From assembly GCF_019056395.1 (NCBI RefSeq), contig NZ_CP077639.1, positions 560,001-624,000 on the forward strand: DNA of 64,000 bases, given 5' to 3'. Positions 38,966 through 47,447 of this stretch are shown here, one piece after another. The stretch's first letter is position 1. Every line of letters begins with the position of its first letter. Both the position numbers and the translations under genes were made by a program. The stretch is from Terribacillus sp. DMT04. Lineage in GTDB: Bacteria; Bacillota; Bacilli; Bacillales; Amphibacillaceae. Below the pieces are notes generated by a model that saw only the letters and a program-made list of their open reading frames with translations, had not been told where the DNA came from and ran no database searches.

Positions 38966-39202
38966 TTATCGGCTCTTTACGAGCGAAACGATGATTTCTT
39001 TCACAAAAGCATCCGCTGCTGCTCGTACACATTCTACCAAGTTGGAACTTCTAATCAATCTGATTGTACGGTCAACTGCTGTTCTGGAAGCAGATAACTG
39101 CGTGATCACATCTTTGCAGTCTTTGTATTCTTTCATCATTTTAAGAAGGCCGCGCAATTGTCCTTCTTAACGCTTCACTCGGTTTCTTATCTTCCGTTCC
39201 AT
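38966..39202 (-). pseudogene. CsoR/CstR-family repressor, nonsense mutation
   Basis: From an ATG at 39202 with AAGGAGTG before it, the frame reads MERKIRNRVKR, then TAA at 39169-39167, then EGQLRGLLKMMKEYKDCKDV and on to LVKSR without another stop. The stop replaces the residue before EGQ in the conserved R-[IVL]-EGQ helix. Two Cys remain (DCKDV and VECVRA) and Asn stands where copper-sensing CsoR has His, so the ancestor was of the persulfide-sensing CstR/YrkD type (family knowledge). GGTCGGGGT-like GC-rich sequence upstream may be its old operator. Restart at an internal TTG would lose the first helix. Confidence 0.8.
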
Positions 39203-39415
39203 CACTCCTTCCGTATCAAATCTTTTATACCGGTCGGGGTCAATGAATGTCTATGTGCAGTAAATTTCCTGATGAGGAGACACACGAGGATGATGATGTT
39301 ATATCGATATCTGCTTAAGTGTAGGGTAGACTAACGAGATTTCCTCCCAATCTGTAGAAAACCGGAAAGGGAGGGCTCTCTCGGTAATTTACTGGTCTAT
39401 ACAACTAGCGAACAT

Positions 39416-40102
39416 CTATATAAGAATCTCACCAAGTTCACTCCATTTTGTAATAGGACTGAACTGTTCTATAGCATCACTTTTAAATTTTTCAGTAATA
39501 AAGTCTGCATTTTCCTCTAAGTACTTATCAACTTGAGGACTTAATTCAAACATGATGTTATTAAATTCCTCTATATAATCTTTGTAATAGTTATAGAAAT
39601 GCGTCAAGAAATCCTTTTGAAATCTTTCTGTTAGTATCCCTTTGCTTTCATGACCAGTAAATGGATCCATTATTTTTGGCACATACACAATGTTCCACGG
39701 GGCTGTAAAAGCAAAAGGATTCTTAGTTTTACCGAAAATGTGTGATACTTGGTAGTTCCTCAACCTTTTATATTTTGTCGTTGGCTTTTCTTGTCTTGAA
39801 TAGCCGGTCAACCTTCTGATTAGTTTAGTGGGCTCAGCGTTATTAGTAGCATCTTTAAAGAAGTTATTATGACCAAACAACTCTTTATATAAGCTCATAT
39901 ATAATTCTGTACCTTCAGCGTCTCTTCCGTAGCCCCTAACAAACACTTTTTGATTTCCATTATATATATTACTTTTTAATAGTTCCCATTCATCTTTCAC
40001 TACTGGATCAATTACATATATAGTCTCATCGATTTCGAATTTTATAGGGTCTTCCTCGTCTATGTTGAACTTATTCATAAAAAGCTTGTAACCATCTCTC
40101 AT
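39416..40102 (-). CDS. hypothetical protein with HNH-like motif
   Basis: A 228-residue soluble protein of unlike composition to the core genes (Lys, Asn, Phe and Tyr rich). The centre (about residues 115-155) reads YQVSHIFGKTKNPFAF, then APWNIVYVPKIMDPFTGHES, giving H..N..H spacing like an HNH/ββα-metal nuclease. No other domain recognised. No good ribosome binding site stands before either N-terminal ATG, so the start or intactness is uncertain. Lies in the accessory stretch beside a broken repressor. Nuclease function is a guess. Confidence 0.55.
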   Translation of the reverse strand: MRDGYKLFMNKFNIDEEDPIKFEIDETIYVIDPVVKDEWELLKSNIYNGNQKVFVRGYGRDAEGTELYMSLYKELFGHNNFFKDATNNAEPTKLIRRLTGYSRQEKPTTKYKRLRNYQVSHIFGKTKNPFAFTAPWNIVYVPKIMDPFTGHESKGILTERFQKDFLTHFYNYYKDYIEEFNNIMFELSPQVDKYLEENADFITEKFKSDAIEQFSPITKWSELGEILI

Positions 40103-40289
40103 AATTCTACGTCACGTCCATATTTAAAGTTATTATATCTAGTAAAAGTGGTTTTATTCTTTTATTAATCGTAATCAAACACTTGGTTCTTTTGACCAGT
40201 CTGATTTCACAGGACTCTTTTAATGCTGGTAAAGTTTCGAAGGAATCCTAATCGAGTAGATGTAAAATTAATAGTATCATTTTAATCAT

Positions 40290-40538
40290 TCAATTCGGAT
40301 AGGGGTTTTTGGATATTGAAAATCCAAGTATAATGATTACTATAATTAGTAGTATATAAATAATCAAAAGTATAACTAAAATGATAGTTGAAATTTTCTT
40401 AAAGAAACCAGGAGGGGCGTTATAATTTAGTATTATTGCGGTCGCAAATAACACTAAAGTTATTACCATATTTATTTTATAGAAGAAAATAATGTATAGA
40501 GATATTAAAAATGAGAAAATGCCGAAATATTGACGCAT
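40290..40538 (-). CDS. small three-TM hypothetical protein
   Basis: An 82-residue, almost wholly hydrophobic protein: segments near 4-20, 22-40 and 48-74, with a short polar end ISKNPYPN. AGAAAGGATTT lies before the ATG. No family recognised. The 187 bp between this gene and the HNH-like gene show nothing further. Confidence 0.6.
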   Translation of the reverse strand: MRQYFGIFSFLISLYIIFFYKINMVITLVLFATAIILNYNAPPGFFKKISTIILVILLIIYILLIIVIIILGFSISKNPYPN

Positions 40539-40587
40539 AATAAATCCTTTCTATACCATTTTCTTCAGAATATCATTATTACATAAA

Positions 40588-40623
40588 AGAGTGTAGAGAT
40601 ATAAAAATCTCTACACTCTTTCT
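40588..40623. terminator. bidirectional terminator
   Basis: AAGAGTGTAGAGAT and ATCTCTACACTCTT, 14-bp perfect stem with T tail after the ybfG-like gene. Confidence 0.88.
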
Positions 40624-40626
40624 CGC

Positions 40627-42900
40627 TTAAGCTTCTTCGATTACTTTCTGTCTAATTACATCTTCGAATGCTGCTGCAACCCGTACTTCTACCTCACTTG
40701 GTACCGAGAAACTCTGCAGAAGTTCTCTCATAGCAGTTATCACAGGGTCTGCTTCATAGCCATACCGTGCAACTTCAGCTTCCAGAGTTTCTACGCTACC
40801 TCCAAATCGATTTTCGAAAAATAGAGTAAATCTTTTTTGTACATTTTCATCGTAATATTTGACAGTAGCATCGTATATTGTAAGAGATTGATTTAGCACC
40901 ATTTGAGCTATATTGTATGCGTCAACGTCACCTAGAAGATCATCTAACGTAAATGAACCGTCTGTTTCGTGGCCAATATAGTATTTGGCGCATTCATACG
41001 CATCGCCGTCGAAAGTAGAGCTATCCATATTATTAAACACATCAATATTGACAGTCGCAAGATCTCCAGCCCAGCCGGCAAAATCTTTAATGGCTTTGTC
41101 TCCAACATCAATATAGCTATATAATTCCCCGGACAATGTTGCATAAAGATGTTCGGAACCAATTTTAAAGCCCGTAATCGGGTCAGTTATATTGTAAATA
41201 TCACTACCGATTTGTTCATTGACATAGTCTACAAATTCATTGTCAATAAGTCCGGAAGTAGCTGTCCACATAGCGCTAGTGTAATCATGTTGTCTATACC
41301 AGTGGGTAAGAAGGTAATTGGCTTTATTTACGTCTGGATCAAAGGCCCGAGCAATATTTTGTACATCATTTAACTGTTCAAAGAAACTCCTATTTTCCTC
41401 GGAAGGTGTAGTTAGATAGCTAACCCCTTTATCTCTTCCCGAATTAATATTGTTATCTATTTCAATAGCTGTACTACTATTCTCAACTGTAATAGTAGAA
41501 ATTTGATCAAAGGACCAGTTCTCGGGTAGTGGATAACCTAAATTACCGCTGAATCCAGTAGACATCCCACTTACAAAACTATACTTTGCCAAGTTTTGAT
41601 TTGATACTTGGATACAGATATTACGTGGTCCATAAATACCTACATTATAATTATTACCCAATGTTGCATTTATTCCCCTGAAATAAGGAATGATATTACT
41701 AGTGATTTCATCTCCAAAAGCATCATAGTCAACAGCAAAATATATTGTGGTTTCTTGAGGAATGCCATATCCTTGTGCCACAATAGTAGCACTATTGCCG
41801 TCTTTTTCCCCTTGTTCTTGAGTGAAGTATTCAACGTGTGATCCGACAGTTTGATAGATAGGGAAAATAGATAATCCAGCATTCAGAATTGTTTGTAGCT
41901 CACCTGGCTGTAATCTTTTGTTGAGTCCACCAGGTACATTAACAAGGTATCTCCCAATGATTTCGTAACCTTCATCTTTAAGCGCTTCTGCTCTTAGAGA
42001 ATTTATTTCAGTGATTGTATCGCAAGCAGTACCTTTTCTTGTCGGATCACCAGTACTGACGAGTAAAGAACACCATGTTTGGTAATCTGCAATACCTGTA
42101 GTATTTAACTTAGTGAAACCTTGAAAATTCTTCACTTGAGAACTTATTGCGCTCGTGAATGCGCCATCGAAACTTACATCAAATTGATTAAAGATCATTG
42201 CCGCTTGAAATAACCTAACGAAATCTCCTGTGTCACCTACAGAAAGAGTAGGGAGGTTGGAACGTGTTGTAGGACCAAAATTACCGTTAGCTATAGAATC
42301 ACTGAGTCCTTGTTCATATTGAATAGCATAGACTAGAGATTTTTGAACGTTCCTTGAATAGAAACCATCACATGGCATAAAATAAAAGTTTTCTCGGTTG
42401 ATGTACTTTCTGTTCATCCATTGTTGTATAGAGCGGATTAGAATACTGCCACCACTTAATAGTACATATGGATCCATTGTTAATAGACCTTTAAACACTT
42501 TTGCTGTCATACTTCCATCAGGATCGGTTAATCCCATGTCTGTTTTCATTCTACTAATAGCGGCACTTGTGTTATCTCCAAATGTTCCAGTAATACCACC
42601 AGGGTTGTATCCTTTGCAGTATAGTCCGCCTTGGATGATTTTAACTATATTGGTATTCTCGTTAAAACCTTTTGAAATTGGCCCCATGTTGTTTAAAAGA
42701 CGTAATGTAGTAGGCCCAAAGCTATCGACAGGTGTACCAATGCCAAGCTCTATTTGTAGAGCTCGTGTTAGAGCGTACATTGTGGACCAACCCGTTCTCC
42801 CATTAACATCAATTACTTGATAACCCTGTCTTCCTCTATATGTTCCATTAAGCCAGTTTTGTGTTTCCCACACCTTTTGATCTCCTATAATTTGATTCAT
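40627..42900 (-). CDS. YbfG-like peptidoglycan-binding / DUF1906 protein
   Basis: A 757-residue protein without a signal peptide. Peptidoglycan-binding-like repeats fill the first 290 residues (e.g. GRTGWSTMYALTRALQIELG, GTFGDNTSAAISRMK, GDTGDFVRLFQAAMIFNQFD, TGIADYQTWCSLL). A DUF1906 glycoside-hydrolase-like domain follows (about 310-500: GYEIIGRYLVNVPGG, IYFAVDYDAFGDEI, VGIYGPRNICIQV). The last 200 residues are helical and unassigned. B. subtilis YbfG has this layout. Role in cell-wall or phage-like lysis is unproven. The gene is flanked by accessory genes. Confidence 0.82.
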   Translation of the reverse strand: MNQIIGDQKVWETQNWLNGTYRGRQGYQVIDVNGRTGWSTMYALTRALQIELGIGTPVDSFGPTTLRLLNNMGPISKGFNENTNIVKIIQGGLYCKGYNPGGITGTFGDNTSAAISRMKTDMGLTDPDGSMTAKVFKGLLTMDPYVLLSGGSILIRSIQQWMNRKYINRENFYFMPCDGFYSRNVQKSLVYAIQYEQGLSDSIANGNFGPTTRSNLPTLSVGDTGDFVRLFQAAMIFNQFDVSFDGAFTSAISSQVKNFQGFTKLNTTGIADYQTWCSLLVSTGDPTRKGTACDTITEINSLRAEALKDEGYEIIGRYLVNVPGGLNKRLQPGELQTILNAGLSIFPIYQTVGSHVEYFTQEQGEKDGNSATIVAQGYGIPQETTIYFAVDYDAFGDEITSNIIPYFRGINATLGNNYNVGIYGPRNICIQVSNQNLAKYSFVSGMSTGFSGNLGYPLPENWSFDQISTITVENSSTAIEIDNNINSGRDKGVSYLTTPSEENRSFFEQLNDVQNIARAFDPDVNKANYLLTHWYRQHDYTSAMWTATSGLIDNEFVDYVNEQIGSDIYNITDPITGFKIGSEHLYATLSGELYSYIDVGDKAIKDFAGWAGDLATVNIDVFNNMDSSTFDGDAYECAKYYIGHETDGSFTLDDLLGDVDAYNIAQMVLNQSLTIYDATVKYYDENVQKRFTLFFENRFGGSVETLEAEVARYGYEADPVITAMRELLQSFSVPSEVEVRVAAAFEDVIRQKVIEEA

Positions 42901-43109
42901 TCAATATGCTCCTCTCGTTTTTCGATATTTACTTTCTAATAGAGGCCTTTAAAGGGGATTCATTTAATAGAACTTCCATGGTCTAAAAACATATGATGAT
43001 TTAGCAGCCATGTAATACATAAAAGCGATTATTATTACTGATTTACAACCTGTTAAATATTTTATTTGAAAGAATAAATCAGAGACAATCGTACTGAGGG
43101 GGGATTCTG

Positions 43110-43403
43110 ATTAGGATTAGATATATAACATTATTGGCTTTATTTATATTAATGTTGTGTGGATGTGGGGAAGAAGAATTTAAAAAGTCATTTGTTATAG
43201 AAGGTACTGTAAACGAACTGAGCAATAGTTCAAATACAATCGATGTAATCGAAGAGAATGAAAAAATGTATGAGATTCCAGTAGAAGATACTAATGTCTT
43301 TGAGAAAGGCGATAGTTTGAGAATAGTAGTATATTCTAATACTTCCAATGATATTTGGGATTTAGACCATCTTAGATTTGATATAGAAAAAAATAAGAAA
43401 TAG
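43110..43403 (+). CDS. small lipoprotein with ATT (or CTG) start
   Basis: Translation from ATT at 43110 gives MRIRYITLLALFILMLCGCG, a clean lipoprotein signal with lipobox MLCG-C and about 80 residues after it. GAGGGGGG lies six bases before the ATT. CTG at 43107 is the alternative. A TTG at 43134 would start inside the signal peptide and lose the basic N-region. The mature part (SFVIEGTVNELSNSSNTIDV, IPVEDTNVFEKGDSLRI, NTSNDIWDLDHLRFDI) is a small beta-rich domain of unknown family. The next 230 bp show no gene. Confidence 0.65.
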   Translation: MRIRYITLLALFILMLCGCGEEEFKKSFVIEGTVNELSNSSNTIDVIEENEKMYEIPVEDTNVFEKGDSLRIVVYSNTSNDIWDLDHLRFDIEKNKK

Positions 43404-43636
43404 CTCTCGTTTAAGGTGGAAGTAACAGAGAGAGGGAAAGACTTCTTCAAAGAACGTTATGTCCATCAATTTTTAAGTAGTTCGTTATGTGATAACTGTT
43501 TAAACAGCCCGGATGATGAACGATTTAGATATGATTATTTTCTTCGGTAGGGGAAAATAATTACGTTGTTCCCCTTAATTGCTATTAAAACGGACTAAAG
43601 GATATAGTATGGATAGTTTGAGCTGAATATCACTTA

Positions 43637-43644
43637 AAAAATCT
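43637..43644. repeat. target-site duplication, left copy
   Basis: AAAAATCT stands directly before the left inverted repeat and is repeated exactly at 44988-44995. Eight bases is the usual ISL3 duplication length. Confidence 0.85.
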
Positions 43645-44987
43645 GGTTCTCCACAATAAAAGGTGCTTGATGCTTCCTCTAACGTATGTATGCTCCAAAT
43701 TCCTAAGCAGGTTGACGACATTCCATGCGAATTCGCAAGTTGAACTTATATAGATTGGGACAGCCGTAACTCCGACGCTTCAGCGTTTTAATTAGGTTGT
43801 TCGTTCCTTCAAGACGTGCATTCGTTATGTTGTACACGAAGTAGTTGAGGATCTCCTTTTTCCATTGGAGAATCGTCTTCGCAATACGCTTAGTCGCTCC
43901 GGCTCCATGGAACAGATAATGGCTACACCAGTCTTCTAACGCCTGTTCTGCCTCGTGGTAGTCCGTCGAATCATAAAAGCTCGAAATGTTTGGAGCGCAT
44001 CATATTGCCTTTTTAGTTCTAGATTTTTATCCAGCCACTTGTCGAGAGATGCTTTCTCCTCCGCTTTTAAACGGCTGGGCATCGTCATCAATAAGCGACG
44101 TTGATGCTTTATCTGTTTATGCTTGGCTTCGTTTTGCCAGCTAAGTTTTCTTGCGCGATCCAGTGCTTTCGTGAATAGCTGAATGACATGAAATTTATCA
44201 GCCACAACGGCTGTGCTGGGCCACACTTCCCGGACAGTCTGTGCCATGCCAGGCGCAAGATCGGTTGACACGACTTTTGGCGCTTTAAACGGATACTCGC
44301 GTAAAGCAGCCTGTATGCGTGCCCGACTCTTTCCTGGAGATGTGTGCCAAATATGGCCTGTATGCGCATCCTGCAGTGCGATACTGTACGTATGTCCTTT
44401 CTTGTGGGCAAACTCATCCATACAAAGCGCTGTAGGGGCTTCATAGTCTTCCGGGCGTGCCAAGGTTTCCTCGGCATATGCGTAAAACCAGGAAGCTACA
44501 GTAGAGGCAGGAACGTTCATTTCCCTTGAAATCGACTCAAAGGATTGGTTTTGCCCCTTTTGGGAAATCATTTTTTTGAAATGGCTAGTGACTTACCTCG
44601 AACTGGAATCTCTGGCCACGCCACTGTCCACGTGATACCACAGTCTTCACAACGCTGCCGATGGACAGGCACTCGGATATAAATGGTTTCTCCGGTAGAT
44701 ACCCAAGCGTGTCGTAACACACGCGTGCGCATGCGTGCATGATTCACACTCTTTTAGAAGCACAAAGGGCAAAGATGATTGATGGGGAAAGGCTCCATCT
44801 CCAAGATCCATCCATCTTCCATACGTTCTCCCTGGCCATTTAGCTGAAAGTTTGGTAAGTGTAGAATATCTGTAGTAAACTGTTTATACAAGCAGAACTT
44901 CCTTTCTGTGTTTGGGTTTCGTCACTTTAAACAGTAGAGGAAGTTTCTGCTTTTTTCAATGTCAAGCACACTTGGTTAAGGAGAGCC
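43645..44987 (-). mobile_element. ISL3-family insertion sequence, complete ends
   Basis: A 1343-bp element bounded by related inverted repeats: left GGTTCTCC...GTGCTTGA and right (reverse complement) GGCTCTCC...GTGCTTGA. Perfect 8-bp AAAAATCT duplications flank it. The single transposase frame on the minus strand is broken (see pseudogene). It separates the small lipoprotein gene from the Rap-Phr region. Confidence 0.88.
43703..44891 (-). pseudogene. ISL3-family transposase, disrupted three times
   Basis: Reading from TTG 44891 (AAAGGAAG before it): MYKQFTTDILHLPNFQLNGQ and the zinc-ribbon CPLC, then a TAA at 44756-44754. The frame continues (RQRCEDCGITWTVAWPEIPV) to a slip in an A run near 44573. 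The DDE core follows (ALCMDEFAHKKGHTYSIALQ, VSTDLAPGMAQTVREVWP, VADKFHVIQLFTKALD). A missing T near 43982 moves the end, LEGTNNLIKTLKRRSYGCPN, to another frame. Not functional on its own unless transposed in trans. Confidence 0.88.
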
Positions 44988-44995
44988 AAAAATCT
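44988..44995. repeat. target-site duplication, right copy
   Basis: Exact copy of AAAAATCT at 43637-43644, next to the right inverted repeat. Confidence 0.85.
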
Positions 44996-45103
44996 TACAA
45001 TAATGAAACATTTTCCAATTCCCTTCGTATGCAAGATAACAGCCAATCGTTTGTTAATGTAGGTTTTATTTAACCGTAGATTTTACTAGGAGGGGGATTT
45101 AAT

Positions 45104-45391
45104 ATGGTGTTTCTTGTAGACGCATTTAACCTTATAGCTTCATATACCTATGCATATAATGTTTCAGAAGATGATATTCAAGAGAACATGGAGCAATTGA
45201 GAAAAACGGATTGGTTTCAGCAGTATTTAAAAAGTGAACCGTACAGACAGTTATTAATAACAGATAAAGGTGTGCGGGTGCGAATCGGGAAATTGAACAA
45301 TAAACGCCTGGCTAAAAATCCTCATAAAGAAAGCTATCAGCATATTGTCACGAAAGCTTTGCAAAAGAAGATTATTGTGTCAGATGCATAG
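45104..45391 (+). CDS. hypothetical protein
   Basis: A 95-residue soluble, charged protein with AGGAGGGGG before the ATG, which argues it is translated. It has an acidic first half (VSEDDIQENMEQLRKTDWF) and a basic second half (GVRVRIGKLNNKRLAKNPHK). No family recognised. It lies between the ISL3 element and a Rap-Phr cassette; 240 bp of unassigned sequence follow it. Confidence 0.6.
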   Translation: MVFLVDAFNLIASYTYAYNVSEDDIQENMEQLRKTDWFQQYLKSEPYRQLLITDKGVRVRIGKLNNKRLAKNPHKESYQHIVTKALQKKIIVSDA

Positions 45392-45635
45392 TGCAATCAG
45401 AACCTATTTCAAATTGAAGAGAGCTGATTCCTTATATGAGCCAGGCAATAAGATGGCTCAACAGTTTCATAGCAGGGAGCACAATCAAATTTCCCTACTC
45501 ATGACAAGTAGGTCCGCATTTCGGAAAAACAAGAGCTGTAAACGTTGCTGTTCCTAGATATTCTTAACGCTGGGGTGTCCTATTTATTAAAAGCATCAAA
45601 AAGAAGCAGCCCCATTAGTAGAGACTGCTCCTGTA

Positions 45636-45776
45636 TTAATTAAGGATATTCGAGGATTTGATCACGCTCCCAAAGTCGCCTTTCTTACTTGCAAAGCCAT
45701 CTTCATTTGCTACTCCAAGCAAACCACTGACGATAATCGTCCCCACTAGTGTTACGGAAAAAAATACTTTTTTCAT
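45636..45776 (-). CDS. Phr-like signalling peptide precursor 1
   Basis: A 46-residue protein with a short Sec-type signal (MKKVFFSVTLVGTIIVSGLL) and a polar tail ending SSNILN. AAGGAGG overlaps the end of the upstream rap gene. In Rap-Phr systems the precursor is exported, trimmed to a penta- or hexapeptide and re-imported to inhibit its Rap. Residues 31-39 are K-K-G-D-F-G-S-V-I, close to the same place in the second precursor (49572). Which residues form the mature peptide is not clear. Confidence 0.75.
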   Translation of the reverse strand: MKKVFFSVTLVGTIIVSGLLGVANEDGFASKKGDFGSVIKSSNILN

Positions 45777-45789
45777 TATTTATTCCTCC

Positions 45790-46827
45790 TTAGATTATAG
45801 CGAGTAGATAATATCTGGTTGCAAGTTCATACTGCTTGTTTTCAGTATAATACTGAGCTAACTCTTTCGAATAGTGCCTAACGTTGAATAAATCGTTAAT
45901 TTTTTGAAAATATTCGATTCCTTCTTGCCAAACGCTCTCAAAGTTAACCTTGTCTTCATATTTCTTATGAAGCATAGCAAATTCCCACTTCATTTTTGTA
46001 TTGTTGCTGTCTATACTCTTTTGAAATCCTGCTGTGTAGGCTTTCATGGCATTCGCAGTTTGGTTTGTCTGCCAATAGGAGTCTGCTAATAAATACAGCG
46101 TTTTTAATTCAATACGTTCCTGCTTTTTCTCTAATGCCTCTTCCAAATAACGAATTGCGACTGCCGGCAATTCGCGTGTTACGTATAGGAGGCCTAGGTT
46201 CAGATTCGTGGATGCTAACAGACTTTCATTTTCGATTTTCTTACAAGTGGCTAGAGCTCTGTGAAGATACTCTTCAGCAGTTTCATAATCAGAAAGTTCC
46301 ATGTAGTTCATTCCTTGAACTAGCTCTGAACGCGCCAATAGGAAATTTAGCGCTCCTATAGAATTAAGTTTTTCGACAGCCTTCGCTGCATGAAGAGCAG
46401 ATAAAGCTGTGATATCAAGAAAGTAATAGGTCATAGCCTTGATGAGATGAAACTCTCCTAACCCTGCTGGATCAATTACTGAGCTTATATGTTGTTCGGC
46501 TTTCTCAAATTTCATTAACGCTTCCTCGAATAATTCTTCGTAATAGTCGATAATTCCTTCAGCAAAGAAATGTTGATATCTATGGAATTCAGTGAAATTA
46601 TCTTCATATTGCCTAGCTATTACTAGCGAACGCTTGCTTGCTTGAAGTTCTCCAATAATCGTATAATACCGACTTTCCAATAAAAAATAGGAGATAAGTG
46701 TTTGTGTATCAAAATGGTCAGTATGTTTATTCAACTCTTTATGAATGCTGCGAGCAACTTCTTTTTTATCAAGCTGAATACTCACAGACCAATTCTCAAG
46801 ATGATCTATCGTATCAAGACGTTCCAT
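45790..46827 (-). CDS. Rap-family response regulator phosphatase/inhibitor 1
   Basis: A 345-residue TPR protein: N-terminal bundle (NWSVSIQLDKKEVARSIHKE), then repeats such as HRYQHFFAEGIIDYYEELFE, ARSELVQGMNYMELSDYETA, STNLNLGLLYVTRELPAVAI and RYLEEALEKK. Rap proteins dephosphorylate Spo0F or block ComA-type regulators and are inhibited by their Phr peptide; target here unknown. It overlaps the phr ribosome binding site, so the pair is one transcript. Paralogue of the gene at 48503. Confidence 0.85.
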   Translation of the reverse strand: MERLDTIDHLENWSVSIQLDKKEVARSIHKELNKHTDHFDTQTLISYFLLESRYYTIIGELQASKRSLVIARQYEDNFTEFHRYQHFFAEGIIDYYEELFEEALMKFEKAEQHISSVIDPAGLGEFHLIKAMTYYFLDITALSALHAAKAVEKLNSIGALNFLLARSELVQGMNYMELSDYETAEEYLHRALATCKKIENESLLASTNLNLGLLYVTRELPAVAIRYLEEALEKKQERIELKTLYLLADSYWQTNQTANAMKAYTAGFQKSIDSNNTKMKWEFAMLHKKYEDKVNFESVWQEGIEYFQKINDLFNVRHYSKELAQYYTENKQYELATRYYLLAII

Positions 46828-46860
46828 AGTACAACTCCCATCGATAATTCTCTATAAGAC

Positions 46861-46896
46861 TATTCTACCTTATTTTATTAATAGGAAAATTGGGAA
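46861..46896 (-). promoter_or_regulatory. rap-phr 1 promoter element
   Basis: On the minus strand: ATTCCCAAT, 21 nt, TAGAAT (-10-like). The same box and exact spacing precede the other rap-phr pair (48432-48467). No good -35 is seen, suggesting an activator site. Confidence 0.5.
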
Positions 46897-47016
46897 TATA
46901 TATATTGTTATATTACGGGTAAAACCCTTCTTTCCACCAATGACTTTTGTCTTCTGTATGGTATTGTTCGCAGTGGCAGTGTTCAAGGAGAAAAGTGTTT
47001 TTGTCAGGTTATTCTT

Positions 47017-47190
47017 ATGGCTGTATGTAACAGACTTGAGAAAATTGGATTGTTTGTGACTAGAGTCAAAAGCGGAAAAGAGACGTATGTGAATCGCGGT
47101 AACTATATTTGTAAGGACAGTCAGACTTGTAATGAAAAGCTTACAGATTTAGGGAGAGTAGAAGTTTTCTTAGATCATTTGTTTTCATAA
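47017..47190 (+). CDS. possible small protein
   Basis: A 57-codon frame beginning MAVCNRLEKIGLFVTRVKSG with three Cys and a charged end (LGRVEVFLDHLFS). No strong ribosome binding site. Could be a remnant of a longer gene. No family recognised. Confidence 0.25.
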   Translation: MAVCNRLEKIGLFVTRVKSGKETYVNRGNYICKDSQTCNEKLTDLGRVEVFLDHLFS

Positions 47191-47210
47191 GGCAGCAGCA
47201 TATAAAAGAG

Positions 47211-47242
47211 AAAACCAGCCAAATCAAATCGGCTGGTTTTTC
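47211..47242. terminator. bidirectional terminator
   Basis: AAAACCAGCC-AAATCAAATC-GGCTGGTTTT with T tail, ending the ydiL-ydiK transcript. Confidence 0.85.
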
Positions 47243-47243
47243 C

Positions 47244-47447
47244 TTATTTCTTCTTATTCATTTTTTTAATCTTGAAATGCAGGCTGAAATAGCGGAACGA
47301 CATATATAAATCGTAAGCAGCTAGTGCTGACAAGAGGACAGAGAAAAATCCCCAACCGTTACTATCGACATCGTTATAAGCCCATGATATGAAAAGAACT
47401 CCTATTACAAGATTTAATATCGCTGAGGGCAATGGCGTACGTATCAT
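47244..47447 (-). CDS. ydiK: YdiK-family two-TM protein (DUF4305-like)
   Basis: A 67-residue protein with two membrane helices (LPSAILNLVIGVLFISWAY and FFSVLLSALAAYDLYMSFRY) and a very basic tail. Size, layout and position right after ydiL match B. subtilis YdiK. Function unknown. Its ATG overlaps the ydiL stop by 4 bases. Confidence 0.72.
   Translation of the reverse strand: MIRTPLPSAILNLVIGVLFISWAYNDVDSNGWGFFSVLLSALAAYDLYMSFRYFSLHFKIKKMNKKK

Noticed and set aside
45345-45557. 70-codon frame after the hypothetical gene at 45104
   Set aside because: Overlaps the end of the better-supported gene, lacks a ribosome site and has odd composition.
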